Part shown: positions 23,441-33,799 of the stretch, one piece after another
Layout: every line of letters begins with the position of its first letter
Position numbering within the stretch: position 1 is the stretch's first letter
DNA from: Euclidia mi
Lineage: Eukaryota; Arthropoda; Insecta; Lepidoptera; Erebidae
Reading direction: 5' to 3'
NCBI GenBank assembly: GCA_944739405.2
Contig: OX123183.2
Coordinates: forward strand, 95,184,729-95,248,728
DNA: 64,000 bases
Translations under genes and position numbers: made by a program
The notes under the pieces: model-generated
What the model was told of the DNA's origin: nothing
The model's input: only the letters and a program-made list of their open reading frames with translations
The model's database searches: none

Positions 23441-23506
23441 ATCACAAAGATCTCATGGTTACCTTCCAACTATAGAGTTGGAAGGTAACCATGAGATCTT
23501 TGTGAT
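23441..23506. repeat. Perfect 31-bp hairpin, 4-base loop
   Basis: Arm 23441-23471 and arm 23476-23506 are exact reverse complements (31/31) around the loop ATAG. It lies in the 120-bp tandem array. Confidence 0.95.
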
Positions 23507-23549
23507 GATTTCCATGGTCTGATGATAGCATCAGACTATGGAAATCATC
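23504..23549. repeat. 21-bp hairpin, 4-base loop, abutting the previous one
   Basis: Arm 23504-23524 and arm 23529-23549 pair at 20 of 21 positions around a second ATAG loop. With the preceding hairpin this marks an inverted segment at about 23476-23528. Confidence 0.93.
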
Positions 23550-23640
23550 CAGCATCAAAGTCTATGTAAAAACGACTCAAACAAGCCCAAACTTGACGGC
23601 ATTGGGTTGTTATCGCTTCAAGAGTGCTTATAAAATTTGA

Positions 23641-24156
23641 AGAGTTCCTTCGATTTTTCAGGATTCCATGATCAGATCCTGACCTGATGATCATAGAACC
23701 AACTAGGAAGTGTACTCTTTCAATCAATACAAGAATTTTCGACATCATTTTCATTTCATTTCATTTCAAATCGGTCTAGGCGTCTCAGAGAAATCGGGGA
23801 ACATACATAAAAAAAGATTCCGACGAATTGAGAACTTCCTCCTTTTTTTAAAGTCGGTTAAAATTAAATATTCAACATTAGTATAAAATGCACGTTGGCC
23901 TTAGGTATCAGATAGTCTTCTATGATTTTTAATACGCTCGGAATTCAAACGCTAATATGATAAAAAATAATTGACTAACCTAAACAAAATGTGATAAAAC
24001 TATGAAGATATGCGATAATCCTAAAGCTTTGCATTTTCAACTATGTAACGAATATAATAGGCCATACGTTCACAAAACGACGGTCTATTTCAGCTCACTC
24101 TATAATATTCACAACGGAATCACAATACCTGCCATCCTTCCGAATTACGTGGTAAA
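23641..24156. other. No gene; right end of the fold-back-associated repeat near 23860
   Basis: About 23765-23865 (GAGAACTTCCTCC then AAAGTCGGTT) resembles the right end of the repeat family of 22168. The remainder to 24156 is unrecognised AT-rich DNA. Confidence 0.45.
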
Positions 24157-24161
24157 TAACT

Positions 24162-24336
24162 TGTTGAGGTTTTAGGTGGAAGAATAAGCAAACTCTGTTA
24201 TTTATCACAAATCATATTAAATATATTCATAAAATATTACCACGACACAATCTACATAAGAAGAAAATGTAACCATAGTTACCAGTCAACATTACTAGTG
24301 TGGAGACACGCAGCTGGTGCTGTACATATCTCAACA
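24162..24336 (-). repeat. Copia 3' LTR
   Basis: 175 bp, bounded by TGTTGAG/CTCAACA. It differs from the 5' LTR at one base and is flanked by TAACT. Confidence 0.95.
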
Positions 24337-24337
24337 C

Positions 24338-24346
24338 TCCTCCTAA
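24338..24346 (-). promoter_or_regulatory. Polypurine tract of Copia
   Basis: Minus-strand TAGGAGGAG, two bases inside the 3' LTR, at the place where plus-strand DNA synthesis is primed. Confidence 0.7.
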
Positions 24347-24431
24347 ATGATAACTTGGTTTACAGTTATTATTTAATACACAACTATATATCTAACTTAA
24401 ATAAACCAACAGTAAACTAACCAACTGAGAA

Positions 24432-25297
24432 TTAGCATAAGAACTTATCAATGCATTTATAAAACTTGTCTTTGCTCAAACTTTTAGTCATAACATCAGC
24501 TAAATTTTCATTGGTGCAAATATGTTCAATACTGATCACCTTATTGACAACCAAGTCTTTTATGTAATGAACCCGTATATCAATGTGTTTTGTACGCTTA
24601 GAATTCTCGTAATTTTTGGCCATTGATATCGCACTTTTGTTGTCAACAAGTAACACGGCATTCACATCACAACCTAAGTGTCTACATATGCCTTTTAAAT
24701 TAACTATTTCCTGTGCTAATGATGCGGCAGCTACGTACTCGCTTTCGGCAGACGATAAAGCTACACATTGTTGCTTTTTTGAAAACCAAGCAATGGGGTT
24801 TTGCCCTTGTAGGATAATACCACCGCTAACACTTTTTCTGTCGCTTCTATCTCCAGCCCAATCGGCATCCGAAAATCCGTATAAATTTTTGTCATTTGTC
24901 TTTTTAAATAATAATCCCATTTCCTTTGTTTCTTTCAAATAACGTAATACTCTTTTTCCAGCTTTCTATAATTCTTCATTCGGTTTATCTAAAAATCTGC
25001 TCAGATATGATACTGCAAATGTTAAATCCGGTCTTGTTGTTACGGTTAGATAAATTAGACTTCCTATTAGTTCTCGATACGGTACATCTAAAACTTCTGT
25101 ATTATCCTTTATTTCTATATTGTAATTTCTTTCCATGGGAGTTTTAATTCCGTTACATTCATCCATTTTGAATTTAGTTAATATCTTTTCAATCATTTTC
25201 GTTTGTTTCAGTTCTAAAGTATCTTTATTTCTTTTAACTTCCATTCCGAGAAAGTTCTTCATTTCGCCCATATATTTTGCGTTAAACTCCTCCTTAA
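24432..25297 (-). pseudogene. Copia pol C-terminal part: end of RT and RNase H
   Basis: After the Harbinger-like insert the frame resumes LKEEFNAKYMGEMKNFLGMEV, runs to PYRELIGSLIYLT and YLSRF, then meets TAG at 24966-24968 where the family has a tryptophan (W-K-A-.-K-R-V-L-R-Y-L-K), so a TGG-to-TAG change is likely. It continues in frame with GFSDADWAGDRSDRKSVSGG and LSSAESEYVAAASLAQE, the Copia RNase H, ending at 24432. The RNase H removes the RNA strand during cDNA synthesis in the virus-like particle. Confidence 0.88.
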
Positions 25298-26524
25298 GGG
25301 GCGGCACATACCTGACCGAAGATGCGTCGAACGTATCTTCGGTCGCGTCTATTCCGTCAAATGAATCGGTACACATCTGACGGAAAATGCGTCGAGCGTA
25401 TCTGCACACATTCGTTGAAAGCGTGGCTATTATGCACACATATAAGTTTGTTCGTGCAGGGCCGTACTCAGGGCAGCTCAATATTTTACTGTCATATTCT
25501 TTCACCTAATTATTTTTCGTGTTCCCTGATGTTATGTAGTCACTGAAGTCCTGTAGTTATTTATATTGCAATTCGAGTTTGACTATTAAAAATATGTCGG
25601 ACTTTTTTTCAGTAGCCAACAAGCGTTATTTGAATATATATCCCATTTAGGTATGGAGGTTCAAAAATAAAAGACGATAATACGATTTGGTTACGGTTTT
25701 TCACAAAACTTATACAAATGATATAGAAGGGGTTACAGACTACAGTTGCAGAGCAAGACACAAAATGTTTTCTATATAGGTATGTATGGAAATTGTTCCC
25801 GTGGACCTTTAGCACCTCATACCCAAAAATTGGCCCTCGATCCAAGCTAGCAAATATTACGCATAGCACATACTAACACCACATTATTCTACACATTTTG
25901 TTTCTGAAAAAATAAGTAAGCTCTGGCGGCCCTGGAATCTTACGATCTTAAAATCACCGATCTGGGAATGACATGGATATGGTATGTCCAATACCTAAGA
26001 ATTTAGCGTGCTCACCTACGAAATTAGCGTGCACACCTACGAAACGTTGGGCAAATAAAATGGCTGCCATTTGGGTTGTTCTCCAGAATGTAATCGATAA
26101 CGATATGGAGGCGGTTAGAGGAGAATAATACATTTTTTAGTAAGTTACCTTTGTTAGTTTAAATCGTTTGCCAGATTAGTTTATTCCATAATGCAAATGT
26201 GGGCGAACATGGCAAAGCGAAAGACGACCCTTGTATGAAACATGTAACAAAATATTCTCTGAGAGCCAATATCGGTTTTTAGACATATTTATACACAAAA
26301 ACAAAATTATTATGTTCGATAGACAACGATTTCACAGCAGATGTACCACAAACCTTGGCGAAAAATATGGCGATAGTGGCACGAATGACATTTCTAATAA
26401 AATATCGTCATGATTAATTTATTCAGTAAACTATGGCTATCTCTTTTTTCTAACAGAAATATCCCTAAGACAAAACGAGACAACACTATGTTTGGTGGCT
26501 TTATGTCGATTTCGTATATATGTG

Positions 26525-26603
26525 TATAAAAAAATCATGGCGAAATGTGGGTGTAATATTACACCTCTGCCTACCCCTCCGGGGATACAGCCGTGAGTCT
26601 ATA
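26525..26603 (+). repeat. SINE family A 3'-tail fragment inside the Harbinger-like element
   Basis: GTGGGTGTAATATTACACCT followed by CTGCCTACCCCTCCGGGG and a GTGAGTCTAT end are the shared SINE tail. Its presence inside the DNA element shows that the element carries captured or inserted SINE sequence. Confidence 0.8.
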
Positions 26604-26727
26604 AAAATATAATAATTTATGTGGATAATGTAATTTTTCTATATGTACCTACTATTTGCCCTCTCCATTTATATTCCTTACTCAACGGTCAAAATTCACG
26701 TGGTGCGTGGTGCGCGCGACGTCGACG

Positions 26728-26766
26728 GATAATCCGTTAGTACGCTCGACGTACTAACGGATTATC
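26728..26766. repeat. 16-bp perfect inverted repeat
   Basis: Arms 26728-26743 and 26751-26766 (GATAATCCGTTAGTAC and complement) surround a 7-base loop. It lies about 100 bp from the right end of the Harbinger-like element. Confidence 0.9.
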
Positions 26767-26868
26767 GGTCAGGTGTGAATGGTTGAACGTTTTTCTATAC
26801 ATTTGTATGTATTGGCGTTACGCGACCGATAAAACGCGACGGATCTTCCGTCAGGTATGTGCCGGCCC

Positions 26869-28050
26869 TAAGTGCTTTAATAGTATCTTCCCCGTTTCCA
26901 ATTATCAGGATATCGTCCACATAAATCAGCATCCAGCAGTCTTCTTTGTAATACAAACAGTAATCATATTCTGATCTTTGGAATCCGTTAGCTTTCGCGA
27001 ATTCGTCAAGTGTTTCATTCCAACACTTTGGTGATTCAACCAACCCATACAATGCTCTCTTTAGTTTTAATGCTGTTTTATTATTTTTTATTTGTAATCC
27101 TTGGGGTATTTTGATATATACATCAGACTTCAATTTTCCATTCAGGAATGCAGTTGGAATGTCAAGTTGAATAATCTTTAAATCATCTTGTACAGCTTTT
27201 GATAAGATCATTCTTATAGTAGAATGTCTAGCAACGGGTGCATAAATGCAGTCAAAAATATCTTCTTTCTTTTGTTGGAAGCCTCTAGCTACCAGTCTTG
27301 CCTTTTTTGTTCCATCTTCTTTTTGCTTAAATATCCATTTTGTATCTATGAGCTTTCTTCCATCGGTTATTTCTTGTTCTTCCCATGTTTCTAATCTTTG
27401 GAGTGCATCTAATTCTTTATTAATTGCGGTTTTCCATTCTGGTTCTCTTATAGCTTCTTCGAAAGTTTCTGGTGCATTTGCGCTGAGACATATAACAATG
27501 TTAGTTTCATTTATGTTTTCTACATTCGTCTCGTAATCTTTAAAATAAGCAGGAGATTTTATCGTTCTTTTGGGTCTGGTTCTTTCTTCTTCAGTTTGAT
27601 CGTTATTCATTTCTGCATCTTTAAATTCATCTTCCTTTTCTACAATATCTTCCTTTTCTGTATTGATTTCTTCTTCTTTATCTTGAATATACCTTACTTG
27701 TTTCACTTCTTCGTTATTTTTGAACTTAATGTCGCTTTCATCAAATCTTACATCCCTGGATAGAACTATCTTATCTTCTTCTGGATCCCATAATCTGTAA
27801 CCAATAATTCCATAACCTACCATTCTTGTTTCTTTTGCTCTCTTGGCTAACTTATCCGGTTTGGGTACTATAGTTGCCCAAGCTTTGGAACCAAAAACTC
27901 TCAATCTCGATAGGTCGTTTTTACCAAAAAATATTTCGCTTGGTGTCTTGAAACATATGGCCCATGATGGCGATCTGTTCAATTGGTAAACTGCACATTG
28001 TATCGCTTCGCACCATAAATGTTTTGGCAAATTAGTTTCCGCCAATAGAG
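26869..28050 (-). pseudogene. Copia pol middle part: integrase tail and reverse transcriptase
   Basis: Open from 28045 to the insert: the end of integrase (AETNLPKHLWCEA), a linker rich in acidic residues, then RT with KTAINKELDALQRLETWE, KARLVARGFQQ, IQLDIPTAFLNG and LIYVDDILIIGNG (the active-site aspartates are present). The frame then runs into the Harbinger-like element and stops, so the RT is truncated in this copy. The first codons of the frame overlap the preceding part in a different frame, marking an indel of one or two bases. Confidence 0.88.
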
Positions 28051-29757
28051 TCCTCGTTTGTCACATAATGTGCGGTTCATCCGTTCTGATATGCCATTAT
28101 GTTGTGGCGTGTAGGGTAAAGTATATTCTAAACTAATCCCTTTATTTCTGCAAAAATATTTCAAACTATTACCAGTGTACTCTCCACCATTATCGCATCG
28201 AATTCTTTTTACTTTATTCCCCGTTTCGTTTTCAATTCTTAATACATAGTTCATCAGTCGTTCTGTTGCTTCAGATTTGCTCTTCAGGGGATACACTACG
28301 CAAAAATGAGAAAAATCGTCAATAATCGTCATAAAATATTTCTCACCATTAGGTCCTTGTTGTCTGATCGGTCCAGCTATGTCTGTGTGAAGCATTTCGG
28401 CTATCATTCTCGTTCTAGGCTTTGGGACAGGTGTGAATGGGCTTCGGGTGGCTTTACCTTCCATACAGGGACTACAAATTCTCTCAGATACAGGTAAGTT
28501 TAATATATTAAGACTTTTTCTATTCAAATGACCTAAACGTTTGTGCCATAGATCTGCTGCATCACTAACATTACAGATTTCGTACTTACATAATTCGGCT
28601 TGTAACTTATACAACTTTCCTTGCACGTTGCCGCATAAAAATGTCTTATAATTAAATATTTTAACATTGTTTTTATTAAAGTTTACATTAAAACCTGCCT
28701 CGACAATCTTTTTCACTGATAGTAAATTGTATGAAACATCTTTCACAATTAGAGCATCAATATTTATCTTATTATTTTGATATTTTATTTTAAGTTTACC
28801 TCTTTTATTAGTTGTAATACATTGGCCGTTAGCTACGAATATTTTTACATGTTTATCTAAGTACGTAATATCCGTCATATAATTTTCATATTTTTCATTT
28901 ATTAAATGATCCGTACATCCCGAGTCTACAATTAGTTCTATGCTACCACACTCACTCACATTAGCAATAATATCGTTAGCAACGAAACCTATTTCTTCGT
29001 TTTCTGTGTCTGCTGCTGAAGCATGTTGATACTTTGCATGTCGTGCACTTGAAAATCCTTTAAATGAGCGTCCACGCGCCCTTGGATAGCTCCGACCTGA
29101 TCCTCTGCATTCAAACGACTTGTGTCCACGTTTCCCACAGGAGTGACACGTGAGGAAAGCATTATTCTCATAACTTTCACTATTTCCGTCCATTTTTAAC
29201 TTTGTCTCCATATCAAGTAGTCTTGCTTTAACAATTTCTAGGTTCAGTTGTTTCTCGGATGCCATAGTCTCTATTGATGTAATTACTTGATCGTATATTT
29301 TTGGAAGAGAAGACAGCAGATAGCAAATTTGGTCTTCTGCATCGACGTTAACGTTGATTGCCGCTAATTCGCTAAGAATTCTTTCAAATTTTAGAAAGTA
29401 TTGCTGTAAGTTACTTTCATTGTCATAGCGCATTTTTATAAGCTTCCGTTTTAAATAAAATTTGTTACAGACTGTTTTTCGTTCAAATATGGCTTCTAAT
29501 GACGTTAACATTTCTTTGGTTGTATTTGCATTCTTTACAATGTCAATATATTTGTCGCTCAGACATTGTACCAAAATTGATTTTGCTCGTGAGTCATCTT
29601 TCAAAAATGATACTAGAGCATCTTTTTCCGTTGGTATCTCTTTTAATAATACATTGCTTAATTGCTTTTCTTCCAGCAGTAATTTTAGTCTAAATTTCCA
29701 ATGACTGAAATTTGAATTTTCAGTCAAAATCGGCAGAAGAGACCCCGCAGCTGTCAT
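27979..29757 (-). pseudogene. Copia gag-protease-integrase, 5' part of gag-pol
   Basis: An open frame of 592 codons from MTAAGSLLPILTENSNF. Gag (residues 1-~200, Copia-type gag) ends in the zinc knuckle CHSCGKRGHKSFEC (~203-216). The protease has IVDSGCTDHL (~275). The pre-integrase has LWHKRLGHLNRKSL. The integrase core has HTDIAGP (~455), RCDNGGEY (~520) and HNGISERMNRTL (~560), the D-D-E triad. A frameshift near 28050 puts the rest of pol out of frame. ATG at 29757 follows a short leader after the primer-binding site. Gag packages the RNA, the protease cleaves the polyprotein and the integrase inserts the cDNA. Confidence 0.9.
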
Positions 29758-29837
29758 CTTTCTTTCTTATAATTTTCGCCGATATTATTTTTTTTGTGGA
29801 TCGCAACCCAATATATTTTTGTTTACTTACTGCACGC

Positions 29838-29849
29838 GATCTGCTACCA
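29838..29849 (-). promoter_or_regulatory. Copia primer-binding site (initiator tRNA-Met type)
   Basis: Directly inside the 5' LTR the minus strand reads TGGTAGCAGATC. The first ten bases are complementary to the 3' end (…UCUGCUACCA) of insect initiator tRNA-Met as I know it. Position and sequence fit minus-strand primer binding. Confidence 0.75.
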
Positions 29850-30024
29850 TGTTGAGGTTTTAGGTGGAAGAATAAGCAAACTCTGTTATTTATCACAAAT
29901 CATATTAAATATATTCATAAAATATTACCACGACACAATCTACATAAGAAGAAAATGTAACCATAGTTACCAGTCAACATTACTAGTGTGGAGACACGCA
30001 GCTAGTGCTGTACATATCTCAACA
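29850..30024 (-). repeat. Copia 5' LTR
   Basis: 175 bp with TGTTGAG/CTCAACA ends, flanked by the TSD copy TAACT at 30025-30029. It would hold the element's promoter. Confidence 0.95.
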
Positions 30025-30029
30025 TAACT

Positions 30030-32570
30030 AATCAATGAAACCGGTAATAAACCGTGTCCAACATTATTTAGTAGCATAACATTGAAGATAATTATATCAA
30101 GTATCTACAGCCGAGAATTATCCTTTCTCACAATTATTATTTAATACATTTTTAGCTTTATATTCAAATACAATGAATACCAAATCACTCACAATTCCTT
30201 ACTTCGCGACAGAAACGAGGAATTAAACAAAATACTTCCTTGAATAATTTAAATTCCGCGTAGATGAAGCCAGTTAAAATCCTTCATAACTAATTTAATT
30301 CTTGCTTTATTGCCAGCTGAGTCCCGTAGGTAGGAGGCCGATAATTTTATTAATCTGATTTTGTCCCTTTTCTATACCGTAAATAATGGATTTCGTAAGC
30401 CTCCCTAACTAAGTGTTGAAACTTTTGTTGTGGTATCATATTTTTTGTGCGGGATGTTGGAAGAAATAAATAGCTTACAGTTTTCATTACGTGTTTAGAA
30501 TTAGAAACATCTTTAAACCGTATCAATGTTCTACTGCTAATAAATGAACATCAATTACTGCTTGAGTGCTTGAGTATGATATCCATAGTTACTAAAAATT
30601 TTAAAATAATTTGTCTTACAATGTGAAACAGTTGCAGCTCCTTAAAAAAATAAAATGTACCTAAAACCATTATATTTGATTGAAAAGAGCCACGAGTTTT
30701 ATTGCCCGTTCTTTCTCGTGCATTGCATTGCGAACGTGGCAGTACATGTAGAATCATTAAGTAATTAACTTAAATTTTGACGTTCATAAGCGTCACTTTG
30801 TGGCATAGATGAATAAATGATTTTGACTTGGACTTTGACTAAATGGAATTGTAGGTTTAAAATTAGATATCTAATTTATAGCAGTTGATCCTGCGTTCAC
30901 AGTCATGTACAGCTACAAAATGAGAATAATCACCGATTTGGTCATTATTCCCATTTCGCAATGGCGTCTATGTATACCGTATGCAGCGAATCTATTACCG
31001 TCTATAACGATAACCTATTATAATACTACTCAGTGCTGCATTATCTTATAACTAGTCTCCATGTATTAACTATAAATTTAATTTGAATTTGAATAAACTA
31101 TAAATTCCTCTAAAATATGGGCTAACGCTATTTGTTAATTTGATTCATTTGCCTTGTATTGCTTACTAAACACGTGGCCACTGTCATGCAAACTTGATAT
31201 AGATTAAAAGCAGCAAGCAAAAGTTCTGATGAGTAAGAATTTAAGAAGATAAAGATAATTAAATACTTCAGAATCAGAATCATAAACAGTATAATTATCT
31301 TGGTTACAATTATTATGTTGAGGTACAAAATAATCACTATAATAATTGTCTCTTCTGTTCACAAATAGAATTTCGAATGACCGATGACGATTGAACGAAT
31401 GACCGACCGAAACAACGCGATATTCCCTGTATATTGTAAGAGCCTTAGTCAAGGTTTTTATTCAGTTTTATGATGAAATGGAAGCATCAGTGATCAGTTT
31501 TAATCTGATTAATATTGTCGCTTTTCGTTTCACCTTTCAGCGATCGATAAAGATTTAACAAAAATAGGACTGCTGACAAAAGAACTCAATTAACGATATC
31601 GATGATTTGGACTTGCCTCGACTTTTACGAAAAAATAAATACGAATTGACAGCTAATAAAACTCCTAATAGTGTTGGAAACGACTCACGTTGCGTTGACC
31701 CGACTCAATCCGGGGCGATTGGCCTGACACTGACGTAGATATCAATTCAATAGACGCGGTGGAGGGAAATAATTTTTTACGATTTATATTTGACATCTAT
31801 ACAACGAAACACAATTTGTGCGAAAATAATAATTCTCCATTGGCATTCGAGCTACGAAAATCATTTTTTAATCTTGAAATAATTTGAAATTTAGGGATGC
31901 TATCCCTATATAGAAGTAAAATTTGTTCCCCGCGGAATTCGCGTGTGCCGGGTCATAAATTGGCCGCCTTTGTATAGCGGAATAGGTTTTTCTAGTACAA
32001 TATACATATATCCAACTGCAATAAGAGAACATCGTATGAGAAAATAAATAGGCACATTGGAATTGCGAACACAGTCATGTAAATTCGACTTTGACATGTT
32101 TTTGAGGCCAACCAGCAAAAAAAAAATTGAAAGACTCTTGTAAAAAGGTAAGTATTCTTTTTTGAAACAATGCGAGTTCCTTTACTGAAACTTATTTCGT
32201 TGAAAGCTCATCAGAAGGCAGATGCACATTATTGTCGGCGCCTCGTTAATGTTATTGAACTAAGGTAAACGTTATTAGCGTAGCGTTAATGTGGGTACTA
32301 TGAGCGCCTTGCTACTTCGGATTACTCGTCGGCTACATGCATCAGCACGTCCCGACTGTAATGCTGTCGAATATCCTTCTGAAACATAACGGCTGCGATG
32401 CGATCTGAATAACCAAGCGTCACTACTATTGACCGACCGGCATAATGTGATGTGATCTTTGCCGTTCAATATGAATATGGCGATTAAAATAATGGAATCC
32501 CGAAAAAGGGTGAGCTCGTATTCAACCTTTTTTAATGTGTTTCTAATGTACTTACTGAAGGTTGAGCACT
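30030..32570. other. No gene; one old repeat at about 30670-30845
   Basis: The part near 30670-30845 (TTATTGCCCGTTCTTTCTCG... AATAAATGATTTTGACTTGG) looks like the 3' part of an insect interspersed repeat with a TTTGACTT-type tail. The rest is AT-rich and unrecognised. Confidence 0.4.
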
Positions 32571-32573
32571 AAA

Positions 32574-32785
32574 TCTTATACTAATATATAAAGCTGAAGA
32601 GTTTGATTATTTGTTTGTTTGTTTGGTTGAACGCGCTAATCTCAGGAGTCCGATTTAAAAACTATTTCAGTGTTAGATAGCCCATGTATCGAGGAAGTCT
32701 ATAGGCTATATAACATCATGCTATGGGCGACGGGAGCAGAGCAGTAGCCTTAAATAACGCGGGTGTAACCGCGGGCATCCCCTAG
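32574..32785 (+). mobile_element. Short non-autonomous Helitron
   Basis: Starts TCTTATACTAATATATAAAG after a host A, and ends GGGCATCCCCTAG before a host T. A small hairpin GCGGGTGTAACCGC lies a few bases upstream of the CTAG end, as expected for a Helitron. The internal GTTAGATAGCCCATGTATCG text belongs to a family common in moths and butterflies. Non-coding. Confidence 0.75.
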
Positions 32786-32849
32786 TTGAATATAAAACGT
32801 TTTACACAGGAGGATTTTCGTTTCATCGTGTATTTTCATATTTATTACA

Positions 32850-33180
32850 GATGATTGTTTTTTTTTATGGTAATAGGCGGCAAACGAGCAGACGAGTTGC
32901 CTGATGGTAAGCAACTACCACCGCCCATGGACACAAGCAACACCACAGGAGTCACAAGTGCGCGGCCACCCCTTGGGGCTGGGAAAAGGGATATGATGAG
33001 GAGTGGGATCAGGGAGAAGGGATAGGGGATAGGGCCTCCGGCACTCTCACTCACCGAACGAAATGCAACAGTTTAAGTACTGTTACTTTACGTCGATTTT
33101 ATTTGAGAGGGTAGTACTTCCCCAGTCGAGCCGGCCCATTCATGCTGAAATCAGCAAGGCTGTACTACCTTGAACAATAT
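32850..33180 (+). repeat. Lepidopteran interspersed repeat
   Basis: Text such as GGCAAACGAGCAGACGAGTT, CCGCCCATGGACACAAGCAA, CTCACTCACCGAACGAAA and CGAGCCGGCCCATTC matches a dispersed repeat that I recognise as abundant in moths and butterflies. It is non-coding, and the open frame on the other strand is incidental. The class (SINE or LINE 3' end) is not certain. Confidence 0.65.
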
Positions 33181-33599
33181 CAAATACTCAGCAATAAATA
33201 TCAAATACTCAATTTTAAATTAGGCGATATACGATATTTTATGTATTTTCGTGGCTTTAGCAATGTTACTTTGATAAAAAAAATATTAAAGAGTCTGAAG
33301 AGATTTTAATAAGTAGGTAGTTCATGCAAGATATACCTAACACTTTAAAATTATTACCTTGTAAAATAGTGTAAAATGCTTCTAATGATGGCATTTAATA
33401 GTCTTAGGTAAACAAGCATCGACCAACATAGAAAAATAATATACCTAGCATCAAAGCAGTAACTATGTCTAACAACAACATTAAGTCTTAGTCTTCAGTA
33501 CGTCGAATAGTGAATAAAACTGTGTCCCAATTTTAAATTACTAAATTACTACTATAGTAAGCTCATTCGGATTACATCTAATGAAGTTCAACTCAAATA

Positions 33600-33791
33600 T
33601 CGCCTTCATTAAGCGACGAAACCACTGAAGCGTCCGAAGCAGTCAATTCGGAAAGCTCGCACCGTAATTCGTCGCGTCAGCCGCACGGTTTTACGAACGT
33701 TTGGCACATTTGCATCCCGAGTAGTGGGACGTCCGTTGTGCTTTGACGGCGTTGCGTTGATGCAGTCTATCTGATAATGTTCGTCGCACAC
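33600..33791 (-). pseudogene. Possible Tc1/mariner-type HTH remnant
   Basis: The minus-strand frame contains NGRPTTRDANVPNVRKTVRL then TRRITVRA, resembling the GRP-containing linker between the two HTH motifs of mariner-type transposases (GRP.T...NI..VR..V..DRRLTVR). There is no catalytic domain and no TIRs are visible nearby. Tentative. Confidence 0.3.
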
Positions 33792-33799
33792 GAGATTAA

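Larger units (their letters stand above)
22990..23640 (+). repeat. Degenerate 120-bp tandem array
   Basis: CATCATC-type junctions occur at 23019, 23138, 23233, 23353 and 23529. Spacings of 119 and 120 reveal a 120-bp unit with one shortened copy (95) and one disturbed by an inversion. Units share CAAACGAGCCC and CACCTTCC...ATCATCAGACC with the array at 3993. Open frames through it are by-products of the repeat. Confidence 0.8.
25298..26868. mobile_element. Non-autonomous Harbinger-like DNA element inside Copia RT
   Basis: The 3-bp TSD TAA lies at 25295-25297 and 26869-26871. The ends are inverted copies (GGGGCGGCACATACCTGAC at left, GTCAGGTATGTGCCGGCCC at right), extended by further related GACGGAAGAT.CGTCG motifs repeated in the first 150 bp and last 130 bp. 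A TWA-type 3-bp TSD fits the PIF/Harbinger superfamily. There is no transposase ORF, so it must have been mobilised in trans. It interrupts the Copia RT between the YVDD motif and the RT C-terminus, and the Copia frame is continuous across the empty site. Confidence 0.88.
24162..30024 (-). mobile_element. Copia-type LTR retrotransposon, young, with TSD TAACT
   Basis: Two 175-bp LTRs (TGTTGAG...CTCAACA) differ at one position (24316 G versus 30004 A). The 5-bp TSD TAACT lies at 24157-24161 and 30025-30029. Internal order on the minus strand is gag, protease, integrase, reverse transcriptase, RNase H, the Copia (Ty1) order. A 1571-bp DNA element interrupts the RT, a frameshift lies near 28050 and an in-frame stop at 24966. 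LTR identity of about 99.4% implies recent insertion, so all three lesions are recent or were copied. Annotated as an inactive copy. Confidence 0.95.

Noticed and set aside
22990..23640. CRISPR array (regular ~120-bp spacing)
   Set aside because: The whole unit, not a short repeat with unique spacers, is reiterated, so it is a degenerate tandem repeat.
26795..26868. C-terminus of the Copia frame in RAGTYLTEDPSRFIG
   Set aside because: These codons lie in the terminal inverted repeat of the Harbinger-like insert and are not Copia protein.
29794..30027. 77-codon ORF over the Copia 5' LTR
   Set aside because: Antisense to the element and made of LTR sequence.
32845..33054. 69-codon minus-strand ORF with a proline-rich sequence
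   Set aside because: It lies within a dispersed lepidopteran repeat and no protein family is recognisable.
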